From Cubamyces lactineus (taxonomy: Eukaryota > Basidiomycota > Agaricomycetes > Polyporales > Polyporaceae), in assembly GCA_022376465.1 (NCBI GenBank), contig JACDTU010000004.1, positions 744,001 through 808,000 on the forward strand: a stretch of DNA of 64,000 nucleotides, given 5' to 3'. The notes beneath the pieces were generated by a model, which did no database searches, was not told the DNA's origin, and saw nothing but the letters and a program-made list of their open reading frames with translations. Below, one piece after another: positions 1-11,924 of the stretch (within the stretch, counting starts at the first letter, position 1; each line of letters begins with the position of its first letter). The position numbers were made by a program, and so were the translations under genes.

Positions 1-1629
1 CCGGCTCTTCCGCGCGCAGCAGTTGCACGACAAGAAGCACTATGACGAGCGGTGGAATGCGAGCCCAGAGGCTCGCGCGAAGATGCCTTACATCGACTAC
101 CTCCGCCCAATCATTGCTGATGCCGACATGGGGTGAGTGTGACTTACTCCGCTGTTCCGACGTAGTGAGCGGATTCACTGAGCAAGCACACGACTTTCAC
201 AGACATGGGGGCCTTTCTGCCGTAATGAAGTTAGTCAAGCTCTTTGCGGAATCAGTACGTCGTTCCCCGTGTCCGCTATGCATCGTCTATACCGACGCGC
301 TCTAACTCACAGGGAGCGTCGGCCATCCACCTGGAGGACCAGCTCGTTGGTGGCAAGAAGTGCGGCCACCTCGCGGGGAAAGTCCTTGTCCCGGCATCCG
401 CCCACGTCTCGCGCCTCATCGCGGCGCGCTTCCAACTTGACATGCTAAAGTCGACGATGCTGCTCATTGCGCGCACGGACGCAGAGTCTGCGAAGCTGCT
501 CTCGAGCACCGTCGACGTTCTCGACCACGAATTTATCAAGGGCGTGTCCTCCCCGGACAAAGCGCTCGCCGAGGTCATCGCGGCCGCGGAGGCCGAGGGT
601 CGTAGCGGCGCGGAAATCGACAGGTTGGAGGCCGAGTGGCTCGCGAGGAACCCGCTTTGTACCTTCAATGAAGGTAAGCGACTTATTTTACAAGAGCTCA
701 AGCATCACATTGACTATTATGAACAGCGTTTGAGCGGGCGTTGCAGAGGTCAAGTGTGAAAGACAAGGAGAATGCATTGAAGGCGTATCGTGAGGCCGTT
801 GACGGCAAGTCGAATGCGGACGCGCGAGACGTCGCCAAGGATATTCTGGGAGAGAGCATCTTCTGGGATTGGGACCGTAAGCGGCGCACACCCCCTATCG
901 AGGACTCCGACTGAGTAGTATCCGTGATCAGTGCCGAAGACGCGTGAAGGCTACTACCACTACACCGGCGGCGTAGAGGCAGCGATCAAGCGCGAGCTCG
1001 CCTTTGCGCCGTACGCAGACATGATCTGGCTCGAGACGAAGCTGCCTGACCTTCAGCAAGCGCGCTACTTCTCGCGCAAGATCCGGGAGAAGTACCCCGG
1101 CAAGTGAGTTAACGCGTGCCAGGCGTCCACATTCGAGGTCAGCAACTGATTGTTTGGCAGGTGGTTCGTATACAACCTGAGCCCGAGCTTCAACTGGACT
1201 GCGCAAGGGTTCTCAGACCAGGCTCTAAAGAATTTCGTCTGGGATCTCGGCAAGGAGGGGTACGCGTTCGAACCGTGATCGTGACCCCACGCAGCTGACT
1301 CCTAGTTCACTAGCTTCGTTCTGCAACTCATCTCCCTTGCAGGCTTGCACCTCGACGCCGTTGCAGCTGGTACGTATCCCGACTATTCTGTACGTGAGGT
1401 CCTGAGAGTGATACGCCCTACAGCCGAGCTCGCCGCGCGATTCAAGGAGGAAGGCATGCTTGCCTATGTGAACCTCGTCCAAAAGAAAGAGAAGGAGATT
1501 GGCTGCGACGTGCTCACCCACCAGAAGTGGAGCGGCGCCAACTACATTGACCGTATCTTGACGACCGTCTCCGCTGGCTCGTCGAGCACGTCTGCCGTAG
1601 GCAAGGACTCGACGGAACACTCCTTCTGA
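1..1629 (+). CDS. Isocitrate lyase family protein, 5'-truncated
   Basis: Isocitrate lyase cleaves isocitrate to glyoxylate and succinate in the glyoxylate shunt; fungal methylisocitrate lyase has the same fold. The window starts inside the gene. Exons join at about 132/203, 254/313 and 674/728, then three or four further short introns follow. The joined protein shows [24 protein letters not shown], the family signature KKCGHLAGK with its catalytic Cys, then [22 protein letters not shown] and [14 protein letters not shown]. The stop is at 1627-1629. The last residues are STEHSF, so there is no C-terminal SKL-type peroxisomal signal. The usual DTGHGG is DMGHGG here. Family membership is certain. 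Isocitrate versus methylisocitrate specificity cannot be settled from this fragment. It converges on the next gene with about 150 bp between them. Confidence 0.9.
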
Positions 1630-1783
1630 CAGACCGAATCCACCAATACTGTGTACATACTAGCGAGACCATGCAGCATCTAGCCATTCTTGGAAACACT
1701 CGAAATTACAAGCACAGATACACGTATCATAATACATACGGGCGGAGTCCATTTACACAGCAAATAAAGCGAGGGTATGGTGC

Positions 1784-3108
1784 TTATTGAGGAGCCGGGG
1801 GCGCAGAGATGGTGACAGGAGGTGCATCGACGGATGGAGTCCCCGGACCGCTACCTCGTTTCTTGGCTAGTTGAACGGATAGAGCGTCCGGCATAGCAGA
1901 TCCAGCGCGAGACGAGTCATGAGCAATCCTCCCGCCTCTACCTCTACCTCTACCTGACCCAGTCATAGATGGCAGCTTGGGAAGCGTGAGCCCTGCCGCA
2001 GAGGCACTTTCTCCTGCAGCACTGGCAGCGGCAGCCTGAGAGGCGGCAAGAGCTGAGGCGAACTCGGATTCCTTCTCGCCAATCCAGCTTTTTACGAACC
2101 AGCGACCGCCAGCTATGCCACGGATCTCCCGGTTGGCCTGTCGCCATCTGCGTACTGGCTTTCCGCTCTTGTCGAGCGGAATGACGGGCGCAAAGCCTGT
2201 GCCTATCTTGGGAGGCGGCTGTACTGGGAATAGCTTCGAAGGAAGAGGGTATACGGGTAGAGGAACGCCATCAAGTGGTGTCTCATCTGCATGTATAGGC
2301 TGAGCGATGATTGATGCCAGTGGTATATCTGGTTCGGGGGACCCGTCATGAGGTGTAGGGGACGAGGGAGCGGTACCTGCGTATGCTGAATGATACAAAA
2401 GCTGCGTGAGCTTCCGCGTAGTTGTACAAGACACTAGTCTTACCTTCGCTAACGTCCTCAGCATCCTCCTTGGATAGGGCCGCGGCGCCCTTGGAAATCC
2501 TATGAAACCATCAGCTGGAGGGCAGGTGAGTAGAGTGGCATGACATACTTCGACGGTTTCTTGCGGATCGTGCGCTGCGCAGGGGTTCCTTTGGGTGGTC
2601 CCGGTTTCTTCCTCGGGAGTTGTCCAGGTATTGGCTGAACATATGCGCGGTCTGCCGCCATTGGGTCCCACACTTCAGCACGGGGCTCTTGGGCTGAGGT
2701 CGATTCTGTGGGCACTGTTTCGAACACTCCTACGCCAGGCCCGGGCGCAGAGGCAGCTCCGCGTCCACCGCGCCCTCTCCTCCCTCCTCCCCGCCCACGC
2801 GAACCTCGTTTCGCAGGGGACCCGCGGGCAGGGGCTGAGACGGGTGGAGGTATGGCAGGCGCAGGCTTCACAGGAACATCGTCATCGTCGTCGTCTATAA
2901 GCTGATCTTCCTCGTCCTCGTCATCCTCATCGTCGTCCTCTTCACTGTCGGCCCTCGCATGTTTGCTCGAAGTAGAACCAGCCTTGGAGCTTTGACCCTT
3001 GTCGACTGAGAGCTTCAGCCTCACTTTCGGTATGGGATTCGGTTCTGGGGAAGTCTCATCGCGCAGAGTTGAGATTTGAGGCGCGTCCATGTCAACGTCT
3101 TCAGTCAT
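1784..3108 (-). CDS. INO80 complex subunit Ies4-like protein (tentative)
   Basis: Three exons: start ATG at 3108 (MTEDVDMD), intron about 2550-2500, a short middle exon, intron about 2444-2376, and a last exon ending at 1784. Visible parts are an N-terminal KVRLKLSVDKG motif, a long Asp/Glu run, a Gly/Arg-rich patch, a basic block (RKKPGPPKG, RTIRKKPSKYV), and a C-terminal LDKSGKPVRRW...RWFVKSW block followed by Ala-rich and GRGRGRG sequence. The KLS motif near the N-terminus and the K-P-R-R-W block followed by a Trp-containing segment resemble Ies4 of the INO80 chromatin remodeller. The match is from memory of short motifs, and the low-complexity content could mislead. It would be nuclear if correct. 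A GTG-initiated extension to 3141 is open but was not chosen because a good ATG lies just inside. Confidence 0.45.
1938..1962. repeat. CTCTAC hexamer microrepeat
   Basis: About four tandem copies of a CTCTAC hexamer inside the last exon of the Ies4-like gene. Read on the minus strand they encode an alternating Gly-Arg run. A small in-frame expansion that could vary in length between strains. Confidence 0.7.
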
Positions 3109-3638
3109 TTGGGCGACTTTCGAGATGCAGTAGTCTACCACATTGCGCGTAGGCCATTAAGGAAGTGATCAACGAGTAGGATTGCATAGTTCTAACACAC
3201 CTTGGATAGCTGAGCCACACACTTGAAATATCGTCGGAGCAGAGACTAGAACAGTTGGCTAAGGTATGGTCGCAGACCGTTTAGAGCTTCTGCGACTCCG
3301 GAGGTTGCCAGTATTGGTGGCGTATAGCACAGGCTAGCACAGGAGGTATCCTGGGTCCTCGCTTCTCTCGCGTCGAGGAACCAGGTGAATCTTCTGACAC
3401 CCCGACGCCAGTCGAGAGGGATGTCTTCGTTACGTAAGCACACATCCTGTTCTTTCCGTCCGACCACACGTCCGAGTCCAGACGAGCAACCCTCACGGGC
3501 ACACCCTCTCCTCCCCCTTTCTGAGGTATGTATCAGCTACGCAAGTTTTAGAGCACAGCCGATAGACTAGCTACTAACGCAAGCTTTCCGTGACAGTACC
3601 CCTCCCCCTTCCTCTAATCCCGGGACTTTGCGGTTGGA
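3109..3638. other. Intergenic, shared divergent upstream region
   Basis: 530 bp between the divergent Ies4-like gene and the ATP synthase subunit e gene. It contains pyrimidine-rich tracts (about 3505-3520 and 3595-3615) just before the latter gene, as is usual for fungal 5' leaders. No convincing coding exon or RNA gene was seen. Confidence 0.6.
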
Positions 3639-4117
3639 ATGGCTTCTACCACGGTCAACGTATGTTCCGTGACCAGTCATGCTTGCGTATACTTACGGCT
3701 GGCTCCTAATAGGTTGTAAGATACTCCGCTCTTCTTGGAGGTGTCTTCTATGGCATCGCGCACCGGAGGTCACTACAAAAGGCGCATGATGCTGAGGTCA
3801 AGCAACACGCGATTCACGAGCGCGAACATCTGATTGCTGAGGCAAAGGAGGCCTGGAAAAAGAAGCAGGAGAGTGGCAAGGACGGTGGTGAGTACCTATC
3901 TTGTCGCATGTACATCCCTACGCCTACTCCGGATACTCTTCTCTCGACGTGTTACACCTGGCGTTGGCCGTCATTGCATCGTTTCCACCAGCAACGGGTA
4001 TAACGGTTTCACTGATACGTCACGTCTTTTCCTTCTCATGCAGTTGTCACCGACCCTGAAGACCCTCGATTTGACCTCGAGAAACTCATTGCGAAGTGGG
4101 AAGCTGATTCGCAGTGA
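3639..4117 (+). CDS. ATP21: Mitochondrial F1Fo ATP synthase subunit e
   Basis: A small Fo subunit of the inner mitochondrial membrane, needed for ATP synthase dimerisation and crista shape rather than catalysis. Three exons: MASTTVN, then intron 3657-3710, the central exon, intron about 3889-4043, and the last exon to TGA at 4115-4117. The protein is about 90 residues: an N-terminal membrane segment (VVRYSALLGGVFYGIAH, with a G-x-x-x-G-like spacing in LLGGVFYG), then a charged helix rich in His, Glu and Lys, ending DPRFDLEKLIAKWEADSQ. Length, single TM segment and charged helix match the subunit e family (yeast Tim11/Atp21). Very few bases separate the chosen ATG from the first splice donor, but the reading frame joins cleanly. 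Confidence 0.9.
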
Positions 4118-4679
4118 CGTGGACCGTCTGTATATCCTATCTAGAATGCAGACCTATTCACGTTAGGTTAGGTCTGTATCGGACCGAGCTATGGTACTAG
4201 AATGGCTGGCAACTTTGAGACGAGTACTCTACCGCGGTGAACATGGCGCAACTCCTCTCAGTAGGATGTGCCGTTGGTAGTAGTGACTCTATTACTGCGC
4301 GCCCCGCCTGTAATAGTTTATATGCATCACCAACGTTACAACGTTTCCTTTCTTTGCTTACCGGCAAGTACGAAGCGTGTTCACCGGCTCGTCTAGCAGT
4401 TAGCAAGTTGATAGCGTGCTCTGCGCTAGCCTACGATGTGACCATAACGCACGCTCCCGGTGAGACTGGATGATCCTCGGCCTTTGGTGTGAGCGTGATG
4501 AAGGGTGACGTCCTCCGTGACTTACCCGCGTCTGTGACACGACGCGAACCGCCATCCCCGCTGCCTCCTAGCAGCTTCGTCTCTCAGCCACCCGCCTCCA
4601 GGATAACCTGCACTTTCTCCACACTCTCGCTGGTTGGACATCTCTTTGATCCATTTCGTGTGAATATCTCTATTACACC
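4118..4679. other. Intergenic region
   Basis: About 560 bp between subunit e and Hat2, both on the plus strand. It should hold the 3' end of one and the promoter of the other. The last 120 bp are pyrimidine-rich. No gene seen. Confidence 0.55.
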
Positions 4680-6560
<1,881 letters not shown>

Positions 6561-6773
6561 TGATCCCGAGAAGAATTGGAAGGACCGTGTGGTGCTCACT
6601 ATCTTGCAACTATACATGACTGTTGTAGGCCGGCATTGCCCACATGACTCCAGTACGGTTCTGTCGACAGGGAGATCCACTAGCAATTGGGAAGGATAAG
6701 TTACAGCCGAGTATGTGTGTTGTACAACGAGCCGAGCTCGTGGTCGAATCCACAGGCCACCTTCACGATGTGA

Positions 6774-7090
6774 TCACAGGAAGAAGAGGCGAAGTAGTTC
6801 AAAGATTACTGACGGCGATAGGGGTCGTCTCAGCTGAATTGACTACGCATACGAGAGCCACATACCTCCTCCAATGACCACAAACAAGATGATTCCTAGA
6901 GCCCAGAGGCTGACAGGGCTACGTTTTGACAGCCTCTCCTGACGAGATGGCTTGATGGGGTTCTTGCCAGCGCGGGCCTTCTCCGCGAATTGGTTGTTCC
7001 TCTTACGGAGCTCGAACTCGGTGGGCTGTGATTACGCGCGGGTCAGACAGTCAGCTATACGCCAGGAGCGCGTAGATAGCTACGGACCAT
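6774..7090 (-). CDS. YSY6: RAMP4/SERP1/Ysy6-type stress-associated ER protein
   Basis: A tail-anchored ER membrane protein associated with the Sec61 translocon and induced by ER stress in other eukaryotes. Three exons. Exon 1 is the bare ATG (7088-7090). Then comes a 62-nt intron (7026-7087), the main exon (from 7025 down, PTEFELRKRNNQFAEKARAG), and a last intron whose acceptor leads into VIFELLRLFFL and TGA at 6774-6776. The product is about 65 residues: a basic cytosolic N-terminus with the RKRN motif, then one TM helix (LWALGIILFVVIGG) running to the C-terminus, exactly the family layout. Reading through the last donor would give a shorter end (GGGMWLSYA), which lacks the family's FELLRL ending, so the spliced form is preferred. 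It is divergent from the BMT5-like gene over 215 bp. Confidence 0.85.
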
Positions 7091-7159
7091 GGTTTCGAAG
7101 GATCTGGGCAGGTTATGGATAAAGGAACGACTAGGGACGGTGATGGGAACGCGAGAGGG

Positions 7160-7165
7160 TATATA
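7160..7165 (-). promoter_or_regulatory. TATA box for the RAMP4-like gene
   Basis: TATATA about 70 bp upstream of the RAMP4 start codon, in the short divergent promoter. Position fits a TATA element; inferred from sequence only. Confidence 0.45.
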
Positions 7166-7187
7166 GGCTAACGTGTCTGACTTCTGC

Positions 7188-7196
7188 GCCACGTAT
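7188..7196 (+). promoter_or_regulatory. GCCACGTAT element, candidate UPR site
   Basis: GCCACGTAT lies about 100 bp upstream of the RAMP4 start and just beyond its TATA box. The same 9-mer occurs inverted upstream of calnexin at 41445-41453. The CCACGT core resembles bZIP ER-stress sites bound by XBP1/Hac1-type factors. Function is inferred. Confidence 0.4.
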
Positions 7197-7305
7197 TCAC
7201 GCGGACGCGCGGGGCCAGCTGGTATGTTTGTACGTGTGTACCAAAGGCTTCTGTTCCTAATACGAGCAAACAACGCTTCACTTTTACTACCGCCTGTCAC
7301 CGATC

Positions 7306-8362
7306 ATGGCCAAAGGTGGCAAGAAAACCTCGCTCAAAGCCGCACTCGCTTCTCAACAGACACGACTCAAGAAAAAGCAGGATGTCGCTCATGCTGCTCA
7401 ACATGCGGACCGCATGAAAGCCAGCGCACAGGCGAAATCGAAAGGAAAGGCCCCCATGCGTCCGACGATCCCATTCAGCGCTACAGATAATATACTCCTT
7501 ATCGGCGAGGGCAATTTCTCATACGCTCGCGCACTAGCGCTCCATCCTCCACAGGCGCTAGAGTTTCTTCCTGCGTCCAATATCACTGCTACAGCTTACG
7601 ATACCGAGGAAGAGTGCTATGCGAAGTATCCCGAGGCGCGGGAGATCGTATCGGAACTCCGCTCCAAGGGCGTAGAGGTCCTGTTTCATGTGGACGCTAC
7701 CAAGCTGGAAAAATGCCACGCCCTAAAAGGGCGTACGTTTGATCGTATAGTGTGGAACTTTCCCCACGCAGGTTGGTGGACGGTCAATCATATCATGCAA
7801 TCTACTAACATTTATGAATCCTCAGGAAAGGGTATCACAGATCAGGACCGTAATATTCTGTCCAACCAAGTGCTCATCCTCGGCTTCCTTCGGTCAGCTG
7901 CGCCGTTTCTGGCGACTGGACCGGTTCCTGTTATCCATAAGGCCCGTAAACGCAAACGAGATCCCGACGATGATGGCTCGGAAGACGAAGGTGTCGAGGA
8001 CGAAGGTGCCGATAGTGTCGATACAAGTCGCAAGGGTAGAGGAACGATCCTTATAACCTTGCGGAATGTCCCTCCATATACTCTATGGTGAATAGACCCT
8101 GCTACTACACGATATTTGTGCTCATTTCCCGAACTTGTTCGTTGGCAGGGATGTGCCAAAGCTTGCGAAAAGCCCTCCACCACCAACATCAGCAGGCCAA
8201 CCGTCGAATCCAAAATATACTCTCTTGCGGTCATTCGTATTTCACCGTCAGGTCTGGAAGGGTTACGAACATCGGATGACCAAGGGAGAACGTGCGCATG
8301 GTCAGGGAAAGACAGGTGAAGGGGGAGAGGATCGTACATGGGAGTTCTGTTTACAAGGTTGA
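7306..8362 (+). CDS. BMT5-like 25S rRNA (uridine-N3) methyltransferase
   Basis: A nucleolar SAM-dependent enzyme predicted to methylate a uridine of large-subunit rRNA. Start MAKGGKKTS with a Lys-rich N-terminus (nucleolar-type signal). The SAM-binding motif is ILLIGEGNFSYARAL (residues about 64-78), followed by TAYDTEEECYAKYPEA, VDATKL, and the family block FDRIVWNFPHAGKGI. An Asp/Glu-rich insertion with KARKRKRDPDDD follows, then ILITLRNVPPYTLW and a C-terminal FVFHRQVWKGYEHRMTKGE. Two introns: about 7771-7825 (with a CTAAC branch site) and about 8088-8149. The GEGNFS and NFPH motifs are diagnostic of the DUF2431/BMT5-like domain. The acidic linker is longer than in yeast Bmt5 as I recall it. 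The substrate position is inferred from the family. Confidence 0.85.
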
Positions 8363-8662
8363 ACGGCCTACCTATGATGCCCAACTGTTTTTCTGCACTG
8401 TACATGGCTAGCTGTTCGCAGGGCTACTTGCAGTCTTGCACCAATTCACTTCGAGCTTTCATAAGACCCTAACCCCATGCTCAGTCTTGAGCGCCCTCTG
8501 ACGAAGGTCAACTGACCACTGACATGCTCGGTTACACACCGCCATCCGGCTGTTGGCAGCATTCTATCGCCGGTTCCTTATAACTGCTATGTTCTGGTCC
8601 GGTCGGGGCGCTCGCGTCAAGGCATCTTCACCTTCGACCACTGTGTACCCCTCACTCTAGTA
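8363..8662. other. Intergenic region
   Basis: 300 bp between two plus-strand genes; 3' end of the methyltransferase gene and promoter of the enoyl-CoA hydratase. No further gene seen. Confidence 0.5.
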
Positions 8663-9922
8663 ATGGCCAAGGAAACATCAGTAGCTGCATTGCAGCCTCC
8701 CGCCCACTCGGATGAGATCAAAGTGTCATTCCCCCAGGACCATGTCATGCTTCTCACGTTCAACCGTCCGAAATCACTCAATGCAGTAACACCCACGATG
8801 ACAGAGGACATCAAGGCGGTATTGGACTGGTTTGACGATGAACCTAGTCTATGGTATATCGACCAACTCATTATCTGTATGCCCCCTATGTGACCCATTC
8901 TCGCGTGCAGGATCGTCATCATAACTGGAGAAGGTCGTGCCTTCTGCGCGGGCGCCGACCTTATCGAGTAAGTGTTGTCGTATGCGTCAGTGTCGACCAT
9001 ATATTCACAAGTCTCCGAACCAGGTGGAACAAGCGTCAGGCGGGTGGTGGCGCCGAAGAAGACCAGAAGCGAATCATACGGGACTTGGATGGGTTCGCGT
9101 CGATCTCACGTCGCTATACATCCTCCAAGCCAATCATCGCCGCCGTCAATGGCGGTGCGTACGGCGGAGGGGTAGAAATCATCCTGAACTGCGACTTGGT
9201 CATTGCTAGCGAGGAGGCAATGCTCGCCCTCCCCGAAGTCAAGCGCGGTGTTGTCGCTGTCCAAGGAGGTCATTCATTCCCGCTATCCTGTACAACGCGT
9301 AGTGTTTATTACTTACATACATATAGGTATGCCAAGGTTGTCGAGAATAGCTGGCCATCAGGTATGTGATCACTCAGCTTCGCTATATGCTAGTTCTTAT
9401 TCCACACTACACTTAGCTTGCAAGCGAGATGCTACTCTTGGGTAGACCGATCACCGCCAAGGATGCTGCCACACGTTTTGGCTTGTGAGTCATGATTGAT
9501 AATACAAACGAGGATGGCATGTCTGATGCACGCCACTGTGAAGCGTTAACAAGGTCGTCCCGAAGACCGAGGTATTATCGACCGCGTTGGCGTGGGCCGC
9601 AGAAATTGCGCAGAACAGTCCCGATGCTGTGCAAAGCACCAAGCGTGCCCTCTTGCTCGCAACTCGCAACGGCAGTGTTGAAGATGCCGTGGTTGCTCAT
9701 GTCAGCTCGAAGGAGAGCAAGCGGGCTTTCACCAGCGAGAACATCCAGGTACGAGTAGATGGTTCTCCAGGAATGCATGTTGCTGATGCTAGAACGACTG
9801 TTGTAGGAGGGTTTGCGAGCCTTTACTGAGGTAAGGACGATAGTCGGTAAGCGTCCTACGATTGGCACTGACCGGGACCATAGAAACGTAAACCCGCTTG
9901 GAAGAACCCTGCGAAATTGTGA
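8663..9922 (+). CDS. Enoyl-CoA hydratase/isomerase, probably peroxisomal
   Basis: A crotonase-fold enzyme that hydrates 2-enoyl-CoA in beta-oxidation. About five introns. The spliced protein reads MAKETSVAAL..., HVMLLTFNRPKSLNA, the oxyanion-hole segment IVIITGEGRAFCAGADL, KPIIAAVNGGAYGGGVEI, ALPEVKRGVVAVQGG, and GRPITAKDAATRFGLVNKVVP. The two Glu residues corresponding to the crotonase catalytic pair are present (GGGVE and LPEVKRG), so a hydratase is more likely than a pure isomerase. The C-terminus is NPAKL, and -AKL is a good PTS1 peroxisome signal. There is no N-terminal mitochondrial presequence. Other crotonase activities (carnitinyl-CoA dehydratase-like, methylglutaconyl-CoA hydratase-like) cannot be excluded. 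Confidence 0.92.
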
Positions 9923-10330
9923 GTGCGCTACGATGTGCCGCAACCTTGCTTGGGGTGCTCGGCAATACATTCTGTATGAAATTTTGTATGCGTGTGCGAT
10001 TTGTGAGGAGGGCTCTGTACATTGTTCACTGAATGAGGGTGTCAGCATATGCATCGCTATATCCAAGTTCCGGGAGGCAACGCCACTGATGTAATAGAGA
10101 AAGGCAGATAGCATATATTCCAGCTCTTGGACGGATTCTTTACCCTTGACTGAGTCGAAGAGGGCTAGTCTCCGGTGTATTGGATAGCATTCCACGGGCC
10201 CAAGTATTGAGATATTGAAGTAGGAGTCGGAGTGCTTGCAAGTTGCGAAGGTTCGACGGACCGTAAGGTTAGGGTTCTAAACAAGCATAGCGGGCGCCTC
10301 ACCAGCTCAAGCTCTTGCTTTGCTCTCGCC
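9923..10330. other. Intergenic region
   Basis: About 400 bp between the hydratase and ATP23, both on the plus strand. No gene seen. A lone TTAGGG here is not a telomere repeat. Confidence 0.5.
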
Positions 10331-11255
10331 ATGGATGCTTCTAGCTCAACTGACTCAAGTAATCCTGACTTGCCTACGTTTGAACGATGGCGCCGCAAGT
10401 TCTCTATGATCACGGGTCTTGGTGGGACGCAAGAAGAACGCGCGGCTGAGATGGAGGCGTACCACCACAAGAGATGCGAGAAGTGGAAGGGAGAGCTTAT
10501 GACATACAGTCAGTATTAGTGGGTCTACCCTCCCTTACCTTCTTCAACTAACAGATTGACGGCCTCAATGACGCACATAGGCCCTGCCGTAGTATTCATG
10601 ATGAAACACCTCAAGCTGAACGGCTGTGATGTCTCCTCCGATGACCTTGTCTGCGCGCCGTGTAGCGTTAACCGTGCAGGTGGGTTTATCCCTGAAGCGG
10701 GCGCGGTCATGCTATGTCAAGACAAATTCATGAGCAAGAGCCATATGGAGGACACAATTGTGCATGAGCTCGTCCACATGTACGACCATATGAAGTTCAA
10801 GGTCGACTGGAACAATCTCCGGCATCACGCTTGCAGTGAGGTATGCGGTCCGCAACCCGCTTGTTTACATACAAGGCCCCGTGTTGTGGACATTGACCGC
10901 CTCCTTTTGTGAAGATTCGTGCCAACAGCCTGAGCGGGGACTGTAGATGGAGTCGAGAGGTGATGCGAGGATTCGTGTCGTTCTCGAAACAGCACCAGGT
11001 CGGTTCTTCTCGCCGACACTTGCCCGCGAAGTTGCTTACCTGGTCTTTCGGCTCCCACCAGGAGTGCGTTCGGCGACGTGCCGTGCTTTCCGTGCGCGCG
11101 AACCCCGCGTGCCCGGACCAGGCGACTGCGGAACGAGTGGTCAATGAGGTCTGGGAGAGCTGTTTCAATGACACCAGGCCGTTTGACGAGGTAAACCAGT
11201 CCGCAACGTCACAGCCGCTGCACCCTTCCTGACGCCCCATTGACAGATATACTAG
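10331..11255 (+). CDS. ATP23: Mitochondrial inner membrane metalloprotease Atp23
   Basis: An intermembrane-space zinc protease that matures the Atp6 subunit and helps assemble ATP synthase Fo; it also degrades some lipid-transfer proteins. Start [15 protein letters not shown] at 10331. Intron 1 (about 10510-10580) joins KGELMTY to [13 protein letters not shown]. Then come the Cys-rich [20 protein letters not shown], the zinc motif HELVH (in [14 protein letters not shown]), [16 protein letters not shown], and a conserved C-terminal Cys set ([34 protein letters not shown]). The last exon is only IY plus stop, at 11247-11255. Domain order and length match the family from end to end. It lies a few kb from ATP synthase subunit e, with which it shares the same complex. 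Confidence 0.93.
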
Positions 11256-11924
11256 CTGCTTTACCATACGTGCCTTTGCCTGGTTCCGCCCAGTCGGGCC
11301 TGCGTGTCCTACGTGCGGCTGATGCCACATGTCGTGATGATGGGAGCTGCGCTGGCAGCCTTGCGAAGGGCGCGAAGCTATTCCTGGCGGCGTCTCATGA
11401 TGCAGTATTCGGACGAAGAGCTGTCTCTGGGGCGGGAATATTCTGGGAATATTCTGCAGACCCCGACGCTTCCTGTGGGAGGCTGCCAAGGATTGCTGCC
11501 GGCCTGGATTCCAGGTTTGCTCTGCATGATCTGTCCTCGTAGCAGTACCACTCGTAGTAGAGACTTAGACCAACCATTCATCCGGTTGCGACTGGTGCGT
11601 CCTTGTGTGAGGTTTGAGCAAAGTGAGGAAGGGAACTGTCTCGCATGAACAGTATGCGACGTCCGTGTCGAGCATGCAAGAGGCAAGAATAGGATTGTTC
11701 CATGTTATTCTTGGCTGAGTCTCAGAGGCCTGGGCGCTAGCCAATCGGCGGAGGCGGCCACGAAGGTTCTCGGGCAGCCGTGAGAAAGTCATCGAGTACT
11801 TAAGTTCAGCCTCTCCCTCCCTTGGACCTCGACGTTCTTGTCGAACCACCTCACTCGCTTGTTCCCAGCTCTCCCCGGTTCGTTTGCCATACCCCAAAAG
11901 CTGCAACAGAGGCATCATTTCAAC
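11256..11924. other. Intergenic region
   Basis: About 670 bp between ATP23 and the GPI-protein gene. ORFs exist in several frames but have no recognisable motif or splice structure. I treat it as 3' and 5' flanks. Confidence 0.5.

Noticed and set aside
10268..10275. TTAGGG telomere-like hexamer (also a reverse copy near 8466)
   Set aside because: Single copies, not tandem; not telomeric.
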